From assembly GCA_903813345.2 (NCBI GenBank), contig CAIIXF020000011.1, positions 30,002,166 through 30,066,165 on the forward strand: a stretch of 64,000 nucleotides of DNA. The letters are read 5' to 3'. The stretch comes from Owenia fusiformis. Its lineage: Eukaryota; Annelida; Polychaeta; Sabellida; Oweniidae. This document shows positions 12,641 through 24,732 of the stretch, piece after piece (the stretch's first letter is position 1; each line of letters opens with the position of its first letter). Position numbers and translations under genes: made by a program. The notes under the pieces are model-generated. The model ran no database searches and was not told the DNA's origin. It saw only the letters and a program-made list of their open reading frames with translations.

Positions 12641-13792
12641 AAATTGCTAAAGTTGAAATATTGTTTCGATAGCTGGTTTTGTTTAGTGTATGTTGGAGCG
12701 AGGAATATTCTTTAATTTCACGATACCATTAATTAATATAGAGATCAACTGTGGATAGACTGCAAAGTTATTAACACCCAACGACCCATCCCCCAACTAG
12801 CTAGATGTATTTTTGTAAACCAATATAACAGTTATTGTAGGCATTCGTATTTTATTTAAGTATATTTAAGATAAAACGAGCAATTGTTTTAGTACAAAAC
12901 GAAGCTGCCAGATCACACATCCTGTTTGTTAATAACACTTCTTGAGATACCTTGATTAAGGAAATCAATGTATTTCAAAACAACGTGAGGTATCACCCCC
13001 ATTAATCCCTTTTAAATAGATTAACTTTACGGTGTATCTTAACCTTCTAAAATGGAAACACTTTTGATAATGACCTTTGCAGACATGACTTTTATGGCTA
13101 AATTGATTATTTATACGTAATGTATGATTTTAGTGAGAAATTGCGCTGGTATTAGAGTGTATAATGTTGGCGTTATCGGAAAGGGACAACTTTTGATTTA
13201 ATACACTGCTATTCACACTTTTTCATCGTATAAATCAAAGTAAGTTAAGGTAAGTACTTTCTCATAAAGTCCACTTAAACTGCAATGAAATCTGATCTAT
13301 TTCCCCGCTGCACATAAATGTATAAGAATACTTAACAAAAACATGCCCTATTCTCTTAACCAATTAGCCTCTGATTAACCTCACAACAGAGAAACGGATC
13401 CAGTTATTACAAACTATAATTCATTTAATTGTTAGTAGAAGAGTAAAAAGGTATCTGCATAGGTATTAATGGATATTTGGCAGCATTGAAGTCTCTGGAT
13501 GCTCCACAATAATCATTTAATGCCATCACTCACTATGAATTTAAACATATAAAGGACATGCCATTTAGTGATAAAACCAGCAAGAACCTTTGCGATATGT
13601 CATACTTTTATTATCTAATTACGAGAAAAAAGAAATCCACAATGTAGTGCATCACGGTCACAATCCAGACTCGTAACTGAGGTTGTACATGTTCCAAGTA
13701 AAATTGAATGTCAAAATCAAGATAGCCCATAACATTGTTTATGTTTTGTGGAGCCACTCTGTAAAATTACGATTTCTCTGCACCATGATGCA
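12641..13792. other. intergenic, no gene seen
   Basis: No supported gene or repeat. AT-rich, stops in all frames. Confidence 0.5.
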
Positions 13793-14912
13793 CCAGGTGT
13801 ATATCATGTGAACCCTGACACTCCCCGTCAAAAGTTTCGCAAATTAGGGGTATATCATGTGGAACCTAACACCCCCCTATCAAATATTTGGCAAGTTGGG
13901 TTATATCATGTAAACCCTAACACTCTCTGTCAAAAGTTTTGCAATTTAGGTGTGCATCATGTGAACCTTAACACTCTCCGTCAAAAGTTTTGCAAGTGAG
14001 GTGTGTATCATGTGAACCCTAACCCTCTCCGTCAAAAGTTTGGCAAGTTAGGTGTATATCATGTGAACCCTAACCCTCTCCGTCAAAAGTTTGGCAAGTT
14101 AGGTGTATATCATGTGAGCCCTAATACCCCCGTCAAAAGTTTTGCAAGTCTGGTGTATATCATGTGAACCCCAACCATCTCCGTCAAAAGTTTGGCAAGT
14201 TAGGTGTATATCATGTGAACCCTAACCCTCTCCGTCAAAAATTTGGCAAGGTAGGTGTATATCATGTGAACCCTAACACCCCGTCAAAAGTTTTGCAAGT
14301 TTGGTGTGAACCCTAACCCTCTCCGTCAAAAGTTTGGCAAATTAGGTGTATATCATGTGAACCCTAACACCCCGTCAAAAGTTTTGCAAGTTTGGTGTGT
14401 ATCATGTGAACCCTAACCCTCTCCGTCAAAAGTTTGGCAAGTTAGGTCTTTATCATGTGAACCCTCACACCCCCGTCAAAAGTTTTGCAAGTTTGGTGTG
14501 TATCATGTGAACCCTAACCCTCTCCGTCAAAAGTTTGGCAAGTTAGGTGTAACCCTCTCCGTCAAAAGTTTGGCAAGTTAGGTGTATATCAAGTGAACCC
14601 TAACAACCCGTCAAAGGTTTTGCAAGTTTGGTGTGTATCATGTGAACCCTAACACCCCCGTCAAAAGTTTTGCAAGTTTGGTGTATATCATGTGAACCCT
14701 AACACCCCCGTCAAAAGTTTTGCAAGTTAGGTGTATATCATGTGAACCCTAACCCTCTCCGTCAAAAGTTTGGCAAATTAGGTGTATATCATGTGAACCC
14801 TAACACCCCGTCAAAAGTTTTGCAAGTTTGGTGTATATCATGTGAACCCTAACCCTCTCCGTCAAAAGTTTGGCAAGTTAGGTGTATATCATGTGAACCC
14901 TAACACCCCCCG
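13793..14912. repeat. minisatellite, 50/51-bp units, about 21 copies
   Basis: Units read TATATCATGTGAACCCTAAC followed by either CCTCTCCGTCAAAAGTTTGG (51-bp type) or a shorter ACCCCCGTCAAAAGTTTTGC (50-bp type). The two types are interspersed and partly alternate, as expected from higher-order amplification. The first copies (before about 13980) are more diverged. The open frame at 13748-13999 is only the array read in one frame. Confidence 0.93.
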
Positions 14913-17900
14913 TCTTGACTCCCCCTCCCCCCATGTTTATTCCCAGTCATCCATTCACCCACCAGAAGTAGAAAAACGTTTCAACCAATCAAATAAATTG
15001 CTGAATTTGAAGCCCTTTTGAAATTATGTTCGTCGTGACAAAAATTCATTATACACCAATTAATATCTGTATTTAGAAAGAAACATGCTCACTGATTAAA
15101 TTCATGTGCATTTTAATTACTAGTATAACCTCGACAACACATGCGCCTTTGTCGTTTGTATACGGGATAAGAATGGATGAAGACGACTTGAGACTTAGTT
15201 TCGAAAATTCCACATTTCGATTTGGCTTTATATCAGGATTATCATTAGAAGGAGACGCCCCCTTGTTCAGAATAAACTTGGGAATTTCTTCATCTCAGAT
15301 CTTCAATATTTCATCAGATAGGTCTGTTTAAAAAATTGAATTGTAGAAAACGATGGACATGATTTTTAAAATCATTGCTGCCATTCCCCTATATTTATAT
15401 CGTCAGCAGATAGGGGCCGAAACTGGACAGTGGTCATTCATGAAGTTTATCATTCGCATTTGAATGCAAAAAATGTTTCGAATGTTGCATTCCTTCAGAA
15501 GGCATTAAAAATTTCCAAAAAGCTCTCGTCAAAATATGACGATTTCATTTCAGTTTAATTTCTTTCTGGGGGTAGACATTAGATACAGGAAAAACGTTTT
15601 TCAAATATAGAATTTAAGTAAAAACAATCATAAGTTATAAATATTACTAATGAATTGAAACCACAAATAAACATGATATATTCAACTTTACAGTTTCATA
15701 TGAAATCGGCATTCTATGAAAACGATTTTCTTAAAGGATAGGTATCGATATGGTTTAAACATTATTTATATATATTTGATATAACTGTTTTTGTTAACGT
15801 TTTTTAGTGCAATTGTTTTTGTTCCTTTCTACCAATTCTTGAGAATGAAATAAAATGCCTTTCCAAACCTTGTTGGAACAAAATAGTATATACAAATTTT
15901 TCTTAGACCTCTCAATATTATAGTTATAGAAAGGAAATTTTGGTTGATTTAACAAAAATATGCAAAAACTTAACCCCCCCCAAATTCAAATTATAATGTT
16001 ACCATGGATATCTTCAGATAAATCTTGTGATTCCAATTTTCTCTTTATTCCATAGATAAAATGTGCTTGTTGTGTTCTTCATCTCTAATTATTCTCAAGA
16101 AAGAAATTACAGTGTAAATGTCAAGTTAAAACTTTTATCAAAACAGTAGTACGGTAACATACAATATCTTACAATACAATTAAATCACATGTCTATTTCG
16201 TTTTTGTACACGGTGCGAGAAATTACAAATAATTTTTAAGATATTTTCAACAAGATACATTAGTGTACTTGATAAAAAGAGTAGTAGTCCATGTCTTGCG
16301 AGAACGTTTAATGTCATTTGCGGGGGAAAATGAAACATATTGCATATTTTTGGAAAATCATTTATGGTTCGCCTCATATTCTAGAAAAAACATATATTTA
16401 GCACGTGCCTATATTTTTAGAATGTTTTTCAAAAACACGATATTTTCACTTAAACTCAACGGAAATACTCCACGAGATTCCATGGAAGTACCATGTACAC
16501 TAAAAACTAATCGTATGTAATATTAAGACCTAATGCCAGCTGCAGGTACATTTATGACTGCAGCGACTGACATACGTAAAACCAAACCCTATTATAAGGA
16601 AACACAATAATCACTTAAACTAAGTACAATAGTACATACCAATACATTATTGAAGGGAGTATTCCCTTATCCATCTATTCTACTATAAACTATCAATAAA
16701 TGCTTTCAGTTTAATTGATTCGCCACCAGAATTGGTTGAAAGAAAGTGCTGATATTCACATTAGTAGGTTATATGATTATTTGAATTTTCTTTAATAATG
16801 TCAGATATCCCACATATAGTTGGGTTAATTGAGTTGATCAATTCACGTAGTCATGTCAACTTTGGTGAAATTCTTATGAATTACTTGACATATATATTTT
16901 TATAAGAGCTACCGGTAATAATCATTATTCTTAATAAGAGCTTAAAAACGACATACTTGTACCGAAACAAAAGAACTGCTTTCTCAAATAATGGTAATAT
17001 TTCAATTATTACTATATGATACTTCTTTACTCAAGAATAAAAAATACGGCAAATATGAGCGGCTTTATAATTATAAATGAAGAAGTCCTTTTGAAAAAAC
17101 GTCAAATCAGTTTATTGCAGTATAATTTCCCATAAAGTATGATTCACCAATATTCAATGAACCGAAAAATTATTATTTCCCGGAAGGGCGGATGGCTTCA
17201 CTCTTCTTTACTTTAACATAATCGCCGGGATAATGAAAATCACAAAACGAAATCAGCAATATCTAATAAATATGTATACACGAATCCCACTCTGAAACAG
17301 AGTAATTAAATCAGGCAATATGATTTTCTTCCTAAGGTTTCTCAAAGGGTAAGATGCCCTCTCATATATTAAAGAAGATAAAGAGACGCCATCTCAAATA
17401 TTGAAGTAGATGAATGAGAATTATCCAAAGATTTACTTTTTAGTAAAACTATATGGACACGTCGCCTCATGACATGTGACAGGAAGTCTGTTGTTCTTTT
17501 AAGACGCGTGATTATTATAGTCTTAGTTTGATTTTTTGAACGCCATTGGATCACTGGTTTATTTTTTAGTTAAAAACCTCTCTGAAAATTATATTTCACC
17601 ATATTTGGAAATTCCAAGGTAGACTTATAATACACCTTGAAATCTTGATGAATAATCTTTATAAATAATATCCTTTTTTATCATATCCGAAGTCAATAAT
17701 ATTTGAGAGTTAATAGCAAAGACGCAAAAATAAAAAAGCTGTTTTAAATGCATCCGATTAATCTTATCTTTTAATTATCTTGATAATCCTAAAAATTGAT
17801 CCAAGACATATAAAAGAATCAAGGTGATTAACTAGCCAATATACTACAGGTATAATATACTATATATACACGTATATTACTTGCAGTTTATGATACATAT

Positions 17901-18994
17901 TGTATATATATATACTTTTAAGTTACCAACTTATTTCATTATTTCATATTTTGAAAAGCGACGATTCAACTAAGTATTCATAAATCTTGGTTGAAATCTC
18001 AAAATCGATGTCGAACATAAAATCGTGTATGTCGATAAATGTTGTCTTCGAAAATGTTGCCTTCTTTCGTATATTAAACACGAAAATGTGATGATTATGA
18101 ATTGTGATATAGCACAAAGAACTTCTGTTATGCTAAACAAAGCTGTACTTATTAATCATTGAACCACGAGAACTTTAATGTCAACTTTTTCTTAATATCA
18201 ACAGATAAAAACATGTTATATTTATAACTTACCATTCATGATCATAGTGCTAACTATAAGCAGTAATAAAGGACATGTGGTGCTCCTCATTCTAGCGTAA
18301 ACTTTAAAATGGACGATGTCTTTACATCAGCGCACTTTTCTACTACTCCAAACTTTGATTGAACCTGTTATGATAATTTCCTCAGTGTTTCATATGCGTC
18401 ACGTCACGTCGGTGGATGGCTTACTACTGCAGCAGCCCCCGTTTAAAAATGCTACAACTCAAGTACGTCACTTTATCCTTTTGATATTGTTGTATCTATA
18501 TATTTGATACTTTCGGAATCTGCGTACACATAGGATACTATTTCATCTTGAATACTGGGCGAGGTTATTGAAATCAAATCTGTGGTATAACAATATAAGC
18601 TAATGAAATGGCATTTATACCCGTTTGAGGTAATAATATATTGTCTTCCTCATTTAATAATGATGAAATTGTTTTCTGGTTTATAAGGGAGATTAACGTA
18701 GATGTGATCGAGCGCCATTAGCATTGTTCTTATCAAAAGCGTCACATGGGACTTCATTGAGTGATTTCTTCAATCAGTCTTGTCATCGTGTTGCCGATAG
18801 CCTCGAATTTCATGCACGTATTTCGGGTATCACTTTATGATCTATATACTTATATAACAATAAGGAAACAAAATGATCGGGTAAACACACAAGAGACTGG
18901 CTATAAACCACCTCAAAAAGGTTGATGACCATTTGACTGCCCACTAGCATTGGACTTCATTTTTATCCATCAAATATAAAAGGTTGGAAATTTA
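14913..18994. other. intergenic, no gene seen
   Basis: About 4 kb, very AT-rich. Frames of 61-85 codons at 15104, 16180, 16263 and 17369 overlap each other or lack features, so I do not call them. No repeat array or clear transposon ends found. Confidence 0.5.
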
Positions 18995-19860
18995 TGATTT
19001 TGATAATTATAGGATATCCTATGATTTTGACGAATACTGTATCATTTTTATCTACGAGGTGATATTGATATCTGCACGAGAGAGCAAAGCGAACGAGGGC
19101 ATATACCAATATCACCGAGTAGATTAAAATGATATTCTGAAAAAAAATCATAGGATGTTCTTATTATCCTACACTTACAAGGAGTGTACTGAATGTATAA
19201 TATCATTGTAAAATGAATTCCATGCCAAATAGAGTCAATTTGGCGGGAAATCAACAAGCGGAGTATATCGTCACATTATCCTACACTTAGTGTACTAACA
19301 ATGTAAATGTATAATAACATGAAAAAATAAATTTGATATTTATTGGCAAAATGTATATCCGGAGGATATCGTAACGATATACTCCGGGCGGAGGATATCG
19401 TGACGATATACTCCGGAAAACCCAGTATGCGGAGGATATTGTGACGATATACTCCGCTTGTTGATTTTGATATGGACTCTATTTGGCATGAAATTCATTT
19501 TACAATGATATTATACATTCAGTACACTCCTTGTAAGTGTAGGATAATAAGAACATCCTATGATTTTTTTCAGAATATCATTTTAATCTACTCGGTGATA
19601 TTGATATATGCACTAGTTCGCTTTGCTCTCTCGTGCAGATATCAATATCACCTCGTAGATAAAAATGATATTCCTCAAAATCATAGGATATCCTATAAAT
19701 ATCCTCCGCATATTGGGTTTTTCGGAGTATATCGTCACGATATCCTCCGACCGGAGTATATCATCTCGATATCCTCCGGTTATTCATTTTGCCAATAAAT
19801 ATCAAATTTATTTTTTGATGTTATATACATTTAGTACACTAAGTGTACGATAATTTACCG
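18995..19860. repeat. complex inverted-repeat block with palindrome array
   Basis: Block X (about 19005-19265) is repeated inverted at about 19440-19690. Block Y-Z (about 19268-19438) is repeated inverted at about 19690-19858. The order is X, YZ, X-inverse, YZ-inverse. Z consists of copies of a 28-bp near-perfect palindrome, half-site CGGAG(G/T)ATATCGT: three copies at 19350-19457 and two at 19722-19780, plus a partial one at 19258. X also contains GCACGAGAGAGCAAAGCGAA-type sequence that recurs at 48470, next to another inverted-arm element. Confidence 0.8.
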
Positions 19861-19948
19861 TATCTTTCAAAATGACCGACTAGAATTGACGATTTCGAAT
19901 GTTTTGGACTGATTCATCATGGACACCTACTCCAATGAAGACCCTATT

Positions 19949-20276
19949 CACTGGCGGATCTGGGGGGGGGGGGGCAGGGGACCGCCCCCCCCCTCGGGTG
20001 GGCCCAGAAAAAATAATTGGGCCCAAAAAAAATGTTGAGCCAAAAAAGGCCTTGTGGCCGTAAAAAGTGGGCCTTTTTGGTCATAAATGGGCCTTCTAAG
20101 GCCTTATTTTTTAATTTTAGGCCAAATTTTGAAGAAAATGGGCCTCAAAATTTCAAAATCTGGGCCCACATTTTGGTTTTAGGGGCCCAAAAATTTTTTC
20201 CGCGCAATCGTGGATGGTTTTTTCTCAGACCAAAAGTTTGGGCCCCCCCCCTTGTTGGTTCCCAGATCCGCCCCTG
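19949..20276. mobile_element. non-autonomous element, GGCGGATCTGG ends, 5-bp TSD
   Basis: The ends are CACTGGCGGATCTGG and, inverted, CAGGGGCGGATCTGG. Both sides are flanked by CTATT (19944-19948 and 20277-20281), a 5-bp target duplication. The left end is followed by a run of 12 or more G. The interior consists of GGGCCCAAAAA-like short repeats, which produce a spurious 94-codon frame. Confidence 0.75.
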
Positions 20277-20281
20277 CTATT

Positions 20282-21605
20282 TTTGCACCTGTGTTATTTA
20301 GATTCAACCTTTATGATAATAATTTATTCAGTAATGTGATAAGGTGTCTGGTATCTTCATAATAGAGAGGTTGAACGCAAAGGGTTATGAAAACGTATCC
20401 CCAACCGCATCTCGTTTCTTTAACTGAACTGCTGTACGTATTAAAATCTGGTGAATACGTTGCGGATGTTGTGCGAAACCTCTCTAATGGGTCATATTAG
20501 TAACGTAAGCGAATGAGTGGAGATCGGCGATATCCAAAAGTGGATAAAACCGATAGCCCGAGAAAATTATAGGATATCATATTTATCGTATGGTCGCTAC
20601 CTCATTCGGTGAAAATACAATGTTGTAAAGTTAATTGACAGTGTGAACTTGCTTATTGTCAGTCTCGTTAAAAATGAGACCGATGAATACATAAAAAAAT
20701 AATTTCGTTAAATTCTTATATGTATGTGTCTCCTACTTTTTTACATAGCAAAAACTTACTGACCATTGTGTTTATGACCTTATGAACATTTATTTTGTCA
20801 TAGTGACATAATAATAACATGATTACAACCCTTCCTTATAATAATAATCTTACTTATATAATTAGTAAGTTTATACCAAGGATGGAGAGCCTCTTCCTCA
20901 TGTTAATTTTATTGTTCCTCAAAAGAAAAAAAAGAAGTGAAATACCCTTGGACCAAGGATGGTTTTGTGAAACTGCAACACAATTTTCAAGTTACGTATA
21001 AAATATATTTATATTTTAGATTAATAGAGCACGATTGTATCTACATAATACTTATTTTATAATACTTGTTAAAACAATACTATTGTTATTTACAGGCATT
21101 AAGCAAACTTGACATAGGTGACATCTATTATTTGTAATAATACTTAATCACTCATTTAGCCACTCATCATGGTGGCTCATTGCTCACATCACAATATGTT
21201 ATTGTCATTATGTTGTGTGAATGTATTTATCGTTTTTTGATAAACATAAATGATACGATAATTAATCCATGGCATTGTAAGTTGTTTTAATTGCATGTGT
21301 TTACGATATCACTTATCATCTGACTATCCGAGTCTAGAATCCCCTTTGTCTTGTCCGAACGTAATGCAGTATTCATTATCATTTTTTCATCACTTGAAAG
21401 TTGTTATTGAGTGCCAGTCATTGGGTTTGAATGTGGCCTTTTGTTGGCCAAATGCTTGGTATATGTACGTTCAGCGTTATCATCCTTGAAAGGGTCAATG
21501 GTATTGTGACAATGACTCAGAATGACAACGGTATTTTCATCACATTCATCAGTTACAATTTACTACTGTTTGTTGGTGGGGAACACCAGGGGTCGGGGTG
21601 CCAAA
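20282..21605. other. intergenic, no gene seen
   Basis: No supported gene. 20937-20960 carries AATACCCTTGGACCAAGGAT, a hairpin-like motif that recurs at about 25540 and 26140. Confidence 0.45.
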
Positions 21606-22091
21606 TTATTGTGCAGACTGTATGAACGATCTCCATTGTACCAAGTCACTTGGTGGAATTCCGAAGTCGATTTTTCGATTGTCTGTGTTCCTGGTGAAGT
21701 AATATCCGCATGTGGCTTTGCCGACACTGTTAAAAGGGGCGAGCGAGTTATCTAAGTTGCCTCCCATTCCAAGGCTTGTTGTGCTAGTGATGACCAATCC
21801 ACCACCGGGAGGGGTCCTGTCTATTGTGGCCCCAAATGCACTCCCGGCGGAGCTAAAGGAGTTAAAATTGGAACTGTGACCATTCAAGGCCATCGGAATA
21901 GCTTCCTTTTGTCCTTTTTCAGAACGCCTGGTGACATTAAAGTGACGGGAATATTTTGGTAATCCAAGTGACTTGTAGCGCAAATCCTCCAGCCTCTGCC
22001 ACGCAATCGTATGTGTGTTCGGATTGAATTGTGGCATTTTTTCACCAGCATCTGAGTGCCAAGTAGGCATCCTTTGGTTTTCAAATGGCAT
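21606..22091 (-). CDS. hypothetical protein, 161 aa
   Basis: Open frame from ATG to stop on the minus strand, in a stretch clearly richer in G+C than its surroundings, with no repeat structure. This is the best argument that it is real. The protein starts MPFENQRMPTWHSD, is rich in Asn, Ser, Gly and Arg, and ends with an acidic/aromatic tail (IPPSDLVQWRSF). I see no signal peptide, membrane segment, zinc finger or catalytic motif. The proline/aromatic short-motif style recalls small axonemal or sperm proteins, but I do not recognise a family. The region upstream (22092-22235) is also non-repetitive and may be 5' UTR. Single-exon gene or terminal exon cannot be decided; a chance frame is the alternative. 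Confidence 0.45.
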   Translation of the reverse strand: MPFENQRMPTWHSDAGEKMPQFNPNTHTIAWQRLEDLRYKSLGLPKYSRHFNVTRRSEKGQKEAIPMALNGHSSNFNSFSSAGSAFGATIDRTPPGGGLVITSTTSLGMGGNLDNSLAPFNSVGKATCGYYFTRNTDNRKIDFGIPPSDLVQWRSFIQSAQ

Positions 22092-22235
22092 GGTGTTGAT
22101 TAGACTTTGGAGCCAACTTTTTTGGCCAAGCCGTTTCGTGGTTGTTGCTTTACGGCGACCGTCTTTGTTGCGCTTATCGTCTTCTATTATAGCCCCCCAA
22201 CCCCGTAGTCGAGGCTTTTGTTTGATTACCTGATT

Positions 22236-22651
22236 TCACTTATAGTAATCCAGACAAATCTATAGAAAGAGTTCAATTGTTGGATAGAAAAGCCACTAAC
22301 TCAAACAAAGATTTTGAATGGAAGTACTTATGGTTTCTAAGGACGACAACAATAGGCCCTGAACACGATTAGTTATTGTCGCGTCACAATTTTCATTTAT
22401 TATATCTGGAGAATTTCATTTTATCTCACTTACACATGTTTGGGGCTATGAATTATGAAAAGTCAAAGTTGGGACAAATTGTTGAACAATGAACATTTAT
22501 CAGTGATAGCCGCTATAATATGTTCGTGGTGTTGTTGAAGATAAAGGGATTTACATTGAGTCTATTATGTTAATTCTTATGTTGAATAAAATGCGTAGGC
22601 CTATTATATTGTATATTTCTAAGGCCCCAGGTATATTTTGTACTTTGACAA
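22236..22651. other. intergenic, no gene seen
   Basis: Upstream flank of the 161-aa frame; no motif recognised. Confidence 0.45.
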
Positions 22652-22728
22652 TGTCAATAGGCTTTAATAGTTGCATCATGTGTCATATTTTGTCAATAGG
22701 CTTTAATAGTTGCATCATGTGTCATATA
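22652..22728. repeat. 39-bp exact tandem duplication
   Basis: TGTCAATAGGCTTTAATAGT and the following bases through TGTCATAT occur twice with period 39 (starts 22652 and 22691). The copies are nearly identical, so the duplication is recent. Confidence 0.9.
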
Positions 22729-24254
22729 TATGTTTTGAAGATCTTTCGATGAACTTTTTGATGCGAGCAATATATGAATGCCACCGATTCCATACGTTTT
22801 TTACAATATCCCAGATGCGAGTAGAAATAATCTTGATTTACGTCATTAAAAATTCACAATTCAGTCAAACTGATGTCATATTTGGAATGCACATGTAAAA
22901 CTAAATTTAGAAATGTGGTTTTGAAAAGAGTTTATCAACTTTGAAAATTTTCTTTGAAAATGGGACTTCTAGGTCGGGGAGATTCCCCATAGAGCCCATG
23001 TTGTAAAACCACAAAAAGTGAAATATCTTTTCTTGTGTTCAGCAGATAATATTTTCTTTTACTGGACATATTTTAATTTGTAAAACTATCAGATACATAA
23101 GGGCAATAAGAAAAGTGAACCACTAAAACTGATGCATATTCAAGTTTAAAGAGATCGAGTCGTCCAGATTTCTATTCTGGACAATCAGTAATGTCCCAAT
23201 ATAATTGCTCATAAAACATCATATATACCTGAGATATATCTTGAGACCAAATCATAAGCACGATATCGACAATATATTGAGGATATCAACAGGACAACCA
23301 AAAGAACAACCAACTGTCAAAATTGAACGCAATAAGTCGAAAACAGACTACAATGTTTTTTTGGGGATTTATCTATATTGTAACCCCTTAGAAGTAATGA
23401 ATATGGCTTCTCTAAGCCAAAATAATCTGAAGGAAAAAGCCAATCAGACTGGAACAAATTTGAGCGGGCTTTTTGAATTTAATTTGAATTTCTATTGATG
23501 TAAGTGGAAATTCATGGCTAGGAACAATCATCGAATTGATACTGTTAACGAATTAATTCAAGCCTCAGAATTGATAAGTTGATAAACAAACTTGTTTTAC
23601 AACAAATAACACGAAAAAATCAGGGGGTTACTCTAATTGTGTTTTTAGGAGACCTGATCTCTTTAAGGGAATTTTGTAATACCGTGCCATGTTAATTCCC
23701 CGAATCAGCCACCTGGTGGCGAAACTGGTAACTACCTACTCGCATCTGAGTAATTAGCCTAAGAATATTTTAATTACCTCTCGTGGTAAACTTTAATGAT
23801 TTTGTTGTCAAAATAGCGGAAAATTCAAACTGATTTGAAAATAACAAAAACTTTTTTTTCTTTCGACGACAATTTTCTCTTACAATTATTAAAGACATGA
23901 AAAAAATTTGAGATGATTGGACAAAGTCTTTTTTTAAAATATGGATTGATTTTTAAAAGTATAAACGTATCAAAATGATGGGTACTCCTCACCCAGAAGC
24001 TCTCTTTTTATAAAGTGAAATGAAACCAAAGAGAATGGCCATTTTATTATGAGTTTGATATGGCAGATTTTTTGAGGATAATTCGAAACGGAAGTTTTAA
24101 CTTAGTTTATTTATTTATTTATGTTTATTTTATCCACCAGAATTGGTGTGTTTACATGTGTTATTTAAAATATTACATAAGGGGTTGAGATTATTATGTT
24201 ACATACAATAATGAAAAAAACAATTAAAATGTTTATGTACAACCAATCCCTGGT
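22729..24254. other. intergenic, no gene seen
   Basis: No supported gene; a 97-codon frame at 23205-23498 has no recognisable domain. 24100-24125 is a short ATTT microsatellite. Confidence 0.45.
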
Positions 24255-24480
24255 GTTGACGGACGTCAGGCTACCGCGTTGACGCCGTCAAGTCACTACT
24301 ATCTGTTACATGCAATAAGAAAAACAAGTTCTCCACCTAATATTTGCCGTTGACGGACGCCAGGCTACCGCGTTGACGCCGTCAAGTTACTACTATCTGT
24401 TTCATGCAATAAGAAAAACAAGTTCTCCACCTAATATTTGCCGTTGACGGACGTCAGGCTACCGCGTTGACGCCATCAGT
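24255..24480. repeat. 94-bp tandem repeat, 2.4 copies, hairpin core
   Basis: The core GTTGACGGACGTCAGGCTAC starts at 24255, 24349 and 24443 (period 94). Each core runs to GACGCCGTCAA, so TTGACGG and CCGTCAA bracket a potential hairpin with GC-rich content unlike the AT-rich spacer. Copies differ by only a few bases. Confidence 0.9.
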
Positions 24481-24732
24481 TAACCTACACTTTACCTATT
24501 ACCCTTTAGCTACAATATGATATTGTCCACCTATCATTTATCAAACCAAATCTCATTAAAAATTATGGTTAACTAATCAAAAATCTACATTTGGTCTTGC
24601 CTCATACATTCCATAAATTGATAATAGTTAATATGCAATGACCAAGTCACGCGTATAACTTTCCTTGTCTGTAATACAAGATAAAAGATATGTAGGCCTA
24701 CATCATCCTTAATTCAGAGGACTTCATTTATT

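Noticed and set aside
13748-13999. 83-codon frame with repeated YHVNPNT peptides
   Set aside because: A 51-bp minisatellite unit is divisible by 3, so short open frames arise by chance; the frame dies as soon as 50-bp units appear.
13793-14912. CRISPR-like regular repeat array
   Set aside because: Eukaryotic window; the whole unit is conserved with no unique spacers, so it is a minisatellite.
20017-20301. 94-codon frame
   Set aside because: Lies inside the G-run element and reads its GGGCCCAAAAA repeats.
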